Source: Oryza sativa Japonica Group
Lineage: Eukaryota > Streptophyta > Magnoliopsida > Poales > Poaceae
Assembly: GCF_034140825.1 (NCBI RefSeq)
Contig: NC_089035.1
Location: 30,621,001 to 30,685,000, forward strand
Direction of reading: 5' to 3'
DNA length: 64,000 nt
A program made the translations under genes and the position numbers. Below are positions 55,723-64,000 of this stretch, one piece after another. Every line of letters starts with the position of its first letter. The first letter of the stretch is position 1. The notes beneath the pieces were generated by a model. The model was not told the origin of the DNA. It saw only the letters and a program-made list of their open reading frames with translations, and did no database searches.

Positions 55723-57246
55723 ATGGACACCTTCTTTTCTGCTGTTCTTGGTGATCTTCTCAGCAGGTCTGTATCCTTCCTGATCAACAGATACCACCAG
55801 CAACAGAAGGATGCCGAGGAGAATCAACAGCGGTTACACCGTGTGCTTCTGCGGATCGAAGCCACAGTCGAGGAGGCCGACCGGAGGTGCATCACAAACC
55901 AGGCGATGCTGCTGCAGCTCAGGATGCTGAGAGACGTGATGTACAGAGGCTATTACTTCCTCGATAGCTTCAGGTACCGAAACATCCAAGCACATGCTCA
56001 AGATGAGGTTGGTGATCACTCTCTTGGCCTGTCCCATTTCTGTCCATTAAAGCGTTTCTGCATCTCCACTAGAACATGGAAAATTCTGTCACAAGTTCTG
56101 GAGAAGAAAGAGCTGCAAGAGATGCTTGATCACCTGCAAGGCATAGTTTCAGACATGCAGGAGTTTGTTGTGCTTATGAGCAGCTACCCTCGTATGAGTC
56201 GCCAGCCTTATGGCAGCTACTTGTTGCTGGAAAACTGCATGTTTGGCCGCCAAATAGAGAAGGAGAGGATCATCAACTTCTTGCTAGAACCACATCGTCC
56301 TGCCGGTTCAAAAGGCATTGATGTGCTCCCAATAATTGGGCCTTGCAGAGTTGGGAAGACCACTCTTGTTGAGCATGTCTGCCATGATGAAATGGTTCGT
56401 AAATGCTTCTCTAAAATACTTATGTATGGCGCAGATAGTATTGAGTGTGGAGAATTGGTGCCTCTTACTGAAATCGGTGTAATCAAACATCGAAATCCTG
56501 CATCAACTGGACAATCACTTCTTATCATTGAACTTGTCAATGATATGGATAATGAAACATGGACAAGAATATTGCACAGACTGAGAGGAGACCACTCAAC
56601 ACCTGTGGGTAAGATCATCATAACAAGTCGATCAAACAAGGTAGCAACCTTTGGAACAACGGAAGCACTTCAACTAGATTTTCTCCCAGAAGAAGAGTTT
56701 TGGTATTTCTTCAAGACGATGGTATTTGGGAGCGCAAATCCTGAAGAAGAGCCGGAGCTAGCAGCCATATGTATGGAGATCGCTGCCTTGATGAATAGAT
56801 CATTCATGGGAACATACATCATTGGTGACATACTCAGGTCTAATCTCAATCCTCAATTTTGGTACAAGTTTCTCGAATGCTTTAAATATTATACAGACAT
56901 TCATATCCGTGAGCTAGGCGAACATCCAACTGAAACATATAAAAGGATAAGTGGACACACTTGCGTTTGGACGCCTGAAAATCGGTGTGTTACTGAAGCG
57001 ACATATGCATTGACATACACTCTTTATCAAGCAAGTTCTGAAGATCTGAATGATCAGCCCATGGTGCTAGCAAGCGATGTTCTTGTTGGAAATGTTCAGC
57101 TTCAAGGGAAAGTTGATGTCCTGCAATGGCGATCGAAGATACCACCTTACTACTGCTACATGGCACATTTCGAGGTACTTGCACGGCCGCTGCATATGCC
57201 GCCTAAAAGGAAGCGATCCCGGTCACTGTCTGGACAGTTAGTTTGA
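55723..57246 (+). CDS. LRR-less NB-ARC-like protein, copy G, 507 aa
   Basis: I start it at MDTFFSAVLGDLLSRSVSFL (CACCATGGAC context), not at an ATG 18 codons upstream. Rx_N-like region 1-90. NCMFGRQIEKERI is at 171-183. The P-loop GPCRVGKTT is at 206-214, with Thr after Lys and a Cys inside the loop, unlike the other copies. Walker B reads SLLIIELVNDMDNETW. GKIIITSRSNKVATFGTT and FLPEEEFWYFFKTMVFGS follow. GLPL is replaced by NRSFMGTYIIGDIL. The C-terminal part has VDVLQWRSKIPPYYCYM and the tail PPKRKRSRSLSGQLV. It is complete and closest to remnant 2 among the pieces in the array. Confidence 0.88.
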   Translation: MDTFFSAVLGDLLSRSVSFLINRYHQQQKDAEENQQRLHRVLLRIEATVEEADRRCITNQAMLLQLRMLRDVMYRGYYFLDSFRYRNIQAHAQDEVGDHSLGLSHFCPLKRFCISTRTWKILSQVLEKKELQEMLDHLQGIVSDMQEFVVLMSSYPRMSRQPYGSYLLLENCMFGRQIEKERIINFLLEPHRPAGSKGIDVLPIIGPCRVGKTTLVEHVCHDEMVRKCFSKILMYGADSIECGELVPLTEIGVIKHRNPASTGQSLLIIELVNDMDNETWTRILHRLRGDHSTPVGKIIITSRSNKVATFGTTEALQLDFLPEEEFWYFFKTMVFGSANPEEEPELAAICMEIAALMNRSFMGTYIIGDILRSNLNPQFWYKFLECFKYYTDIHIRELGEHPTETYKRISGHTCVWTPENRCVTEATYALTYTLYQASSEDLNDQPMVLASDVLVGNVQLQGKVDVLQWRSKIPPYYCYMAHFEVLARPLHMPPKRKRSRSLSGQLV

Positions 57247-57837
57247 TCTGAAATCGTTGGGGTCACTAGAGTCTAGAGTTGGTTGATCCATATGGCACAG
57301 GAAACAGTATGGATGCCGTAACAACAACTGATAGTTTAGTTCAACAGAGAGTTTGCTCACATGTTTCCCCCGTTTTGACATTGTAAACTAAACTATTAGC
57401 TATGTACATCTCTTTGCATGGATGTAATGCCATCTTCCCTTATCTAATCTTCGTTCCAGATGGTTTTTTCAGTCGCATTCAAGTAATGAACCTTAATTTA
57501 ACCGGTTTCGGCCTGTGCTTTATAAATAGCTTTGGCAGAAAAGACAAAACAGTCCCTCCAACGTATAAATAGTTGTGACTTCACGTTTTCATCGTCTTTA
57601 GTAAAATCAAGTCCACCACATAGAAACTCATATCATGCTCTACCATATTTTTTTTGCAGATAATCTCAATTTTAGTTTACTAATACATTCTAATAAAGGA
57701 CAATCGTACTTGTTGAACTTATCCCTTGCAACTTAGATACCATGAGGTGGTCCTTGAAAAGTTTTTGAATAAGTAGAGGGAATTCGTAATCCTCTGGACG
57801 TAGAGCACTAGAGCGCGTGGGGCTTTGAAACCAAATA

Positions 57838-58071
57838 CAATCTCCGTTTTTTAATAGATGACGCCGTTGACTTCCTGTCACACGTTTGACCATTCATCTT
57901 ATTCAAAAAATTTACGTAATTATAATTTATTTCGTTGTGAGTTGTTTTATCACTCAAAGTATTTTAAGCGTGATTTATATCTTATACATTTGCATAAGTT
58001 TTTTTAATAAGACGAATGATCAAACATATATTTAAAAGTCAGCGGCGTCATCTATTAAAAAATGAAGGGAG
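57838..58071. mobile_element. Stowaway-like MITE 3' of copy G
   Basis: CTCCGTTTTTTAATAGATGA and TCATCTATTAAAAAATGAAG are inverted, flanked by TA. It is a close relative of 17467-17690. Confidence 0.75.
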
Positions 58072-58079
58072 TATATTAC

Positions 58080-58700
58080 CCAAATGGAAGAGTCCCTCTT
58101 CAAAATAGGTCTAATAGATAAGCTATATAAGCGATATATTGATTTTCCTTTCCAACAATGGGCTTGATGTGATAGCATAAGCCTTTGTAGCAATCAAGAC
58201 TAGTAAGTCCATTAATCCAAACAATTGTCCATGTACCAGTAGAAGATTTGGTAGCTATTGTAGCCTCTCCTTTGGGCGGAACCCCCCGTCTGAGGAGTTA
58301 CTCGGAATGCTGTCGATCGGTGTCATTGGTTTCGTACTCTCGTCTCGGGTGTAGTAAGTCAATTTATAATTCTTGACACCAGCTTGAAATTTAACATTTT
58401 CTTTAGTTTCTGTTTCCGGTGACATACATCCATCCCACAGTTCATGAATTTATGCTATAGTTACATTTGAAAGTTTTTCTAAAAAAAAATATTGAAAGTT
58501 GTGTATAGCCCGGTTCCCCACCTTTTGGAACTATCTTGATACTTGCATGGGTTTGTTTTGAAGTGTTTTCAGAACATGTGCAGCTTCTTTATCTTATTTT
58601 GAGAAAAAAAAAAGGAAATTTGAGGCCTTGAGGGGGAAGCACTAGCAGAAGGACGGTATGACTATTCAGCCCGCTTAAGATTAAAAGCCCAACCTTAAAA
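58080..58700. other. Intergenic, no gene recognised
   Basis: This is unique or degenerate DNA between copy G and the second GC-rich leader. Confidence 0.4.
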
Positions 58701-58714
58701 CTGGCCCATATATC

Positions 58715-59000
58715 TTGGGCTCTTCCCTTCCTGCCTCCCGTTGCAAGGCTCGGTTGGGTTCTCTGGCCGCGTCACAGGCTCATGGTGACGGCGTCAGGTC
58801 CGGCGATGGCCGCCGGGGAGATCTTCCGCCGGCGCGCCTCCACCATCCTCTGGCAGGTAGAGTTTCCTGCCGCACAAACTCGCCGGCCGCGCCGCTCGAG
58901 CTCGTCCGCGTATCCACGCCACCGCCGCCCGTGCTGCCCCTGGTTTGCTGCGCCGGATTAATCCTCGCTGCCTGACTTCCACGACGGCGCGATTGGTAGG
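58715..59000 (+). promoter_or_regulatory. GC-rich leader exon upstream of remnant 3
   Basis: It is homologous to the 38.6-39.0 kb leader: GTCCGGCGATGGCCGCCGGG near 58798 and CTGACTTCCACG near 58972. It ends at a donor-like GGTAGGGTAAATA. The acceptor TAATTGTCACAG near 59419 would join it to remnant 3. Confidence 0.5.
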
Positions 59001-59486
59001 GTAAATATCTTGGGTAGATAGATGCATATTGGGTGCTGGATTTCTTGTGATTTCAATGCTTTCATCGACTAGGCCGATACAATAGCTAGGGTTGGCTTTG
59101 GGCTTTGGCGCGGCCCTAAATGCGTTGCTCTCTAACTGTACTGAGTGCTATAGCACGCATCTATGAACCTTTCCCATTCTTGATGCCATGAATTGTTCTC
59201 TTCGACAAAGCCTCATTAAAATTATGTATGATCATGGCAAATCCGCCTTGTGCTCTTCCAAATGTTCCTATTCAACAGCTGAAATCAACAAGCACTCAGT
59301 TAGTCCTCAGTGACCCACGTGCCTTTGAAGAATTGTTGCATTTAGATAGCAGCCTGCCATCCAACTATTTCCATGGATCAACATCATAGCATTTGACTAA
59401 CCTGCCTAATTGTCACAGGTCCCACTAGTTCTTGCAATAGGGCCTGAAATACCACTTTTACAATTCCCTTCACAACAGTTAACCAT

Positions 59487-59645
59487 AGTGACATTTTTTT
59501 TGCCTGCACTTCTTGGTGATCTTATAAGCAGATCCATATCCTACATATTCCTCATTGATATATACTACTGGAATCAAGCAGCGGTGTGGAGGGAGAATCT
59601 GACATGGTTACATTGCGGCACTGCTGTCAATGGAAGCTTTCAAGC
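59487..59645 (+). pseudogene. Remnant 3 of the NB-ARC-like family (N-terminal part)
   Basis: FLPALLGDLISRSISY is followed by IDIYYWNQ and WRENLTWLHCG. This matches the first 40 codons of the family and is closest to remnant 1. The ATG is degraded to ATAGTG, and the copy breaks off after the LTWLH position. The promoter block of copy H follows within 30 bases. Confidence 0.85.
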
Positions 59646-59661
59646 TGTGCTGGTTCCAGAT

Positions 59662-59702
59662 GTTGGCTAATTCTAAGGTTTGACACGTCCTCTGCAAATC
59701 GT
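59662..59702 (+). promoter_or_regulatory. Family promoter block, copy H
   Basis: TTGGCTAATTCTAAGGTTTG then ACACGTCCTCTGCAAATCGTG, about 290 bases from the ATG. Confidence 0.5.
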
Positions 59703-59951
59703 GGCCTCTTACAAGCCTTTTCATTGGCCACCTATGGCTAATTGTGCAGAAATCAACTGAGCCATCAATAAATGACCCACTGTGCAAAGCGTTCTGTGCA
59801 TTGCACCTTGACAGCGGCCTTCCCATGCAATTCAGCAGCAACATGACAACTCTTTACTCCTTCTCGCTAGCTTTGTGTTTATAGAGTTGCATTTTACTGT
59901 TGAGTTGCCTTCCTGATTGATTTACCTTTTCTAAGCACAAGATATATCACT

Positions 59952-61442
59952 ATGGATACCTTCTTTTCTGCAGTTCTTGGTGATCTTCTCGGCAGGTCCA
60001 TATCCTTCATAGTTGACAGTTACTACCAGCAGCATCAGGGTGTGGAGGAGAATCTACAGAAGTTACACCATGTGCTGCTGCGGATCCAAGCCATCGTTGA
60101 GGAGGCGTCAAGTAGGCACATCACAAATCAAGCTATGCTGCTGCAACTTACGATGCTGAGCAATATGATGTACAGAGGCTACTACTTCCTTGATAATTTC
60201 AGGTACCGAATCGTTCGACCGCATGCTCAAGATGAGCTGGGTGATCGCTCTCTTGGCATGTCCCCTTTCAGTCCATTTAAGCGGTTGTGCTTCTCCACTA
60301 GAACACGGAAAATTGTATCTGAAGTTTTGGAGAGAAAAGAGCTGCAGAAGATGCTTGGTCACCTGGAAACCATTGTTTCTGACATGCAGGAGTTTGTTGT
60401 GTTTCTAAGCAGCTACCCTCGTATGGGTCGCCAGCCTTACTGCAGCTACTTGTTGCTAGAAAATTGCATGTTTGGCCGCCAAGCAGAACAAGAGAGGGTA
60501 ATCAACTTCTTGCTAAAACCATGCCGCCCTGGTGCAGAAGGCTGTGATGTGCTTCCGATAATTGGCCCAGGCAGGGTTGGGAAGAGCACTCTTGTAGAGC
60601 ATGTCTGTCGCGATGAAAGGGTACGTAAATACTTCTCTACAATTGTTTTCTACAGCCCAGATGGTATTGGGGGTGAATACCATGCGCTTCTTACAGACAC
60701 CGTTGTAATCAAACATCAAAATCCTTCATCGACTGAACAATCATTGCTTGTCATTGAACTTTCCAATGATATGGATGATGAAACATGGAGAAGGATACTG
60801 CACAGATTGAGAAACCACATAACACCTGTGAGTAAGATCATAATAACAAGTCGATCAAAGAACATAGCAACTTTTGGAACAACAGGAGCACTTCAACTAG
60901 ATTTTCTCCCAAAAGAAGCATTTTGGTACTTCTTCAAGACAATTGCATTCGGGAGCTCAAATCCTGAAGAGGAGCCGAAACTAGCAGCCGTATGTATGGA
61001 GATCGCCGTCCTGATGAATGGATCGTTCATTGGAGCACACGTCATTGGTGGAATACTCAGGTCAAATCTTAGTGCTCAATTCTGGTACACCTTTCTTGAA
61101 TACTATAGATATTTCACAGGCTGGTATATCCACCTCCAAGGTGAACATCAGAGCGACATGTTTAAGAAAAGAAGTGGACTTACTTACATTTGGTCGTATA
61201 AAAATTGGTCTGCTGTGACGGCGACATTCCATCTTTATCAAATAAGTTCTGCGAATCTGAATGATCTGCCCGTGATACGAACAAGCGAACTTCTTACTAG
61301 AGATATTAAGCTTGAAGGGAAATTTGATGCCCTAGAATGGCGATCTAGTGTACCTCCTTACTACAGCTACATGGTGCATCACGAGGTACTTGCACGACCG
61401 CCAATTATTTTTCCTAAGAGGAAGCGATCCCGGCCGATCTAA
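59952..61442 (+). CDS. LRR-less NB-ARC-like protein, copy H, 496 aa
   Basis: The start is MDTFFSAVLGDLLGRSISFI. Rx_N-like region 1-90 (VLLRIQAIVEEASSRHITN). NCMFGRQAEQERV is at 171-183. The P-loop GPGRVGKST is at 205-213. Walker B reads SLLVIELSNDMDDETW. SKIIITSRSKNIATFGTT and FLPKEAFWYFFKTIAFGS follow. GLPL is replaced by NGSFIGAHVIGGIL. The C-terminal part has FDALEWRSSVPPYYSYM and the tail FPKRKRSRPI, so the basic motif here is almost the very end; the SLSEELV extension of the other copies is missing. It is complete and the last member of the array. Confidence 0.88.
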   Translation: MDTFFSAVLGDLLGRSISFIVDSYYQQHQGVEENLQKLHHVLLRIQAIVEEASSRHITNQAMLLQLTMLSNMMYRGYYFLDNFRYRIVRPHAQDELGDRSLGMSPFSPFKRLCFSTRTRKIVSEVLERKELQKMLGHLETIVSDMQEFVVFLSSYPRMGRQPYCSYLLLENCMFGRQAEQERVINFLLKPCRPGAEGCDVLPIIGPGRVGKSTLVEHVCRDERVRKYFSTIVFYSPDGIGGEYHALLTDTVVIKHQNPSSTEQSLLVIELSNDMDDETWRRILHRLRNHITPVSKIIITSRSKNIATFGTTGALQLDFLPKEAFWYFFKTIAFGSSNPEEEPKLAAVCMEIAVLMNGSFIGAHVIGGILRSNLSAQFWYTFLEYYRYFTGWYIHLQGEHQSDMFKKRSGLTYIWSYKNWSAVTATFHLYQISSANLNDLPVIRTSELLTRDIKLEGKFDALEWRSSVPPYYSYMVHHEVLARPPIIFPKRKRSRPI

Positions 61443-61685
61443 CAAGGGTTAGTTTGATCTAGAACTAGTTTTGAGACATACTCCGGAGTATCTCCATCAG
61501 TATGGCACAGGAAACAACCATGATGTTATAACAGCAATAGAGTAATAGACTGAGTTTAGCAATTTTGTTAATTCACTTCTTAGCAAGTTATTCTAGCAAT
61601 TAGCATGGAGTTTCAACTATGTATTTTCCCTTTTTGACTGATATTATTAGCTGTGTCCATCTATGGTTGGAAGTTTACGATGTAA

Positions 61686-61729
61686 CTAGCATGATGGCCC
61701 ACGCAGATTGTGCGGCTAGCATACTTATA
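61686..61729 (-). mobile_element. Helitron 3' terminus
   Basis: On the minus strand, GCTAGCCGCACAATCTGCGT is followed by GGGCCATCATG and CTAG, then T. This is the same terminus as at 48692. The rest of the element could not be bounded. Confidence 0.55.
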
Positions 61730-61853
61730 CTCTCATATAATAGCATATATATGTATATGTATATATACACACACACACATACATACATATATATATATAT
61801 ATACACACACACATACATACATACATATATATATGTATATGTATATATATATA
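61730..61853. repeat. TA/CA microsatellite
   Basis: Alternating TATATA, CACACA, CATACATA and TATATGTATATG runs. Open frames across it are artefacts of the repeat. Confidence 0.9.
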
Positions 61854-64000
61854 GGGCAGCGCTAAACTAACTAAAATGCTCCCCTCACATGCCTCCCTAC
61901 CCACCCCCATTCCCACCCAGAAAAACCACCTTTCTCTCTCCTCCCCCACCCCCAACCGCTCCACACCCGCACCTTTCTGTTGCCACGTTCTTTTTTCTTA
62001 GTAAGTAAATTACTTACGGTAGTAAAAGACCTATAAGTAAATGAGTTACTAACACTACCGCACACCCAATTGATTTATGTTATTTTCCTTCCAACGTGGA
62101 ACCATAAGTAAAAGAATTACTAGGAGATTACGTCCGCGCCCAATATTTTTTTCGTCAATAAGTTATTGGTTTTTGTTCACACTGGAGCCTCACTAAGTAA
62201 ATCAATTACTCGTGAACATATTGTTAGATTAATTCGTTATTGTTGAGTAATAATTTTACTATCTAGTTAAATATAGTTAAATAGACTCAAGTATTTTTCA
62301 CGGACACTTATTAGCACATGGTAAATGTTTTACAATAAGCCTACACGATATGAATACAATGAGAAATATGAGAATAGTAACTTTTTTACAATAAGCCTAC
62401 ACGGCATGAAACAATCATACGGTGTGAGTAAACATTTTACTCTATGACAATATAACATAGATCTAGAGACCGGCCGGTGGTTGGTGGCGGAGATGACTGG
62501 CGCTGGCTGGACATTGACGGCGTCGCGGCATGGAGGTGGTCGTTGCTGCTCCTCCATGGCACTGGCTAGCAACCGGATCTGAAAATGTACTTGGTTGTAT
62601 TCACATGAGCATAATGTACTCTGCTATACCTGAAAATGAGAAAGCAAAAATTAAATCCGGACTATAGTGTTCTTGGGCTCGCCTTACTCCCAGCCTACAA
62701 TTAAACATTGTGCTACTCAGCGGAATGAGAAAACAAATACCAAATCCAGAAATAAATCTATTTGGTCAAGATGATCGGAATAAATCATTCAGCTGCAAGG
62801 TTCATTTTCTAGATTTTCTAGTTCAACTGAGCCGAATGAATCATTCCGCTGCACTATATTACAGATGGGCAAATGGCACAGTTCTAGAAGGGTTAAAACT
62901 AGAGGGTGAGCATTTAAGTAAAACCAAATAGATCCGTCTAAAACAATGATAAATTCTCAGATCATGAATCATGACACATCAGTAAATAACATTTGAAAAA
63001 TAGATTTTTTTCCTCCGTGATGCAAAACTGGGATAAAAAATGGCTCATTTTTTCCTTCGCATAAATAAATGGGAATCAAGGAGTTTTAATCCTTCACTGA
63101 TAAAAAACGTTACCATCATCACGTTAATAGGTTGTAGATTATTTTATTCAAACACCTATGCTCTGTTGAACCACAAAATTTCAGAGAGCAGTTCAGAGAA
63201 AATCAATTGATATGCTCTGTTGAACCACAAAACTTCATAGAACTGCTACCGAATTGAGCTTCTAGAGTTTTCATTTATCAAACATATCAGAGAACCTGAT
63301 GATGATGCTATTGGCAGTTTTCCAAATATTGCACGCACAAATATATCACTAAACAAATGAAATTCACATGGGAACACTTTTCTGAATATATTGCACAAAC
63401 AACTCATGACTGAACAAATGAAAATTAAGATGAGAGCATGGTTCTTCATGCGTTGCAAAAAAAACCTCTGGTATCAGGGCTATTCACTCATGATGCTTGA
63501 TCCAGCAAAAGCAGCAATCATCACAACAATACATAGAACCAAATTCACTAAGAATACATGATCATTTATGAAAATATGTCCAATTACAGCTATTTCTGAA
63601 AATGCAAGCTCTAACAGATAGCACCGGTGGTTTATACAAGTTTTGAGTTGTATAAATTTGAGATTACTGTCGAAATTCAAACATACACAGATCATATCAG
63701 CCATGACATCTTAATTTATGAATAACGCTAGCACAAGTGGCTTGGATAATTTCTGAATCATATAAATTTTGAACAGAACACATGAACATTGAGAATTTAG
63801 CAGGCTTATTACAAACTACAAAGATATAAAGGGGCAAATTTTTCATTTAATACCTTTATCGCTATTGATTTGTAATACTTGGTTACTGCTAAGCAAGGGA
63901 ATAATATTAAGATGCTCTTAGAACAGCTCTGTTCAACTAGATCGAGACCACAAAAAGCCAAAAGCACAATAGTAACAAGCTCAGCTCAGAACTTCCATCG
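61854..64000. other. Repeat-like DNA to the end of the window, no gene recognised
   Basis: TTTTTACAATAAGCCTACAC occurs twice (about 62330 and 62383). TATGCTCTGTTGAACCACAA occurs twice (about 63159 and 63211). A GC-rich patch at 62470-62570 encodes nothing recognisable. The last kilobase is AT-rich with no coding frame I can support. Confidence 0.4.

Noticed and set aside
61619-61964. Tyr/Ile/Thr/His-rich frames on both strands
   Set aside because: They translate the TA/CA microsatellite.

Overview
The window looks like nuclear DNA of a grass, most likely Asian rice (Oryza). The genes have GC-rich 5' ends and plant introns. The intergenic DNA is full of short plant transposons: Stowaway-, Tourist-, Mutator- and hAT-type MITEs, Helitrons, LINE tails and a solo LTR. 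The order PECP-type phosphatase, Lhcb1, starch synthase IV, serine acetyltransferase agrees with what I remember of the long arm of rice chromosome 1. That placement is from memory and was not checked.

Region 1 (1-19.5 kb) holds four housekeeping genes: a HAD-type phosphoethanolamine/phosphocholine phosphatase (minus), an intronless Lhcb1 light-harvesting protein (plus), a 16-coding-exon plastid starch synthase IV (minus, all junctions read here), and an intronless serine O-acetyltransferase (plus) head to head with the starch synthase. They act in phosphate recycling, light harvesting, starch granule initiation and cysteine synthesis, and they do not form a functional unit.

Region 2 (24-61.5 kb) is a tandem array, all on the plus strand, of one unusual gene family. 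There are eight near full-length copies (called A to H here) and three remnants. Each intact copy is one exon of about 490-510 codons. It has an Rx-type N-terminal helical region and an NB-ARC-like P-loop domain with an intact Walker A. Walker B is altered, the GLPL motif is lost, and I see no MHD motif and no LRR. Each ends in a family-specific C-terminal region with a very basic, NLS-like tail. A, B and C form one subgroup and D to H another. C is strikingly GC-rich, and D carries a one-base frameshift. Copies D to H share a promoter block. The region between the genes shows duplication and decay: a duplicated block of leader exon, remnant and gene; a solo LTR whose empty site survives beside a paralog; and transposons inserted into promoters. 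I regard this array as the main object of interest.

Region 3 (61.5-64 kb) holds a Helitron terminus, a TA/CA microsatellite and repeat-like AT-rich DNA. I recognise no gene there.
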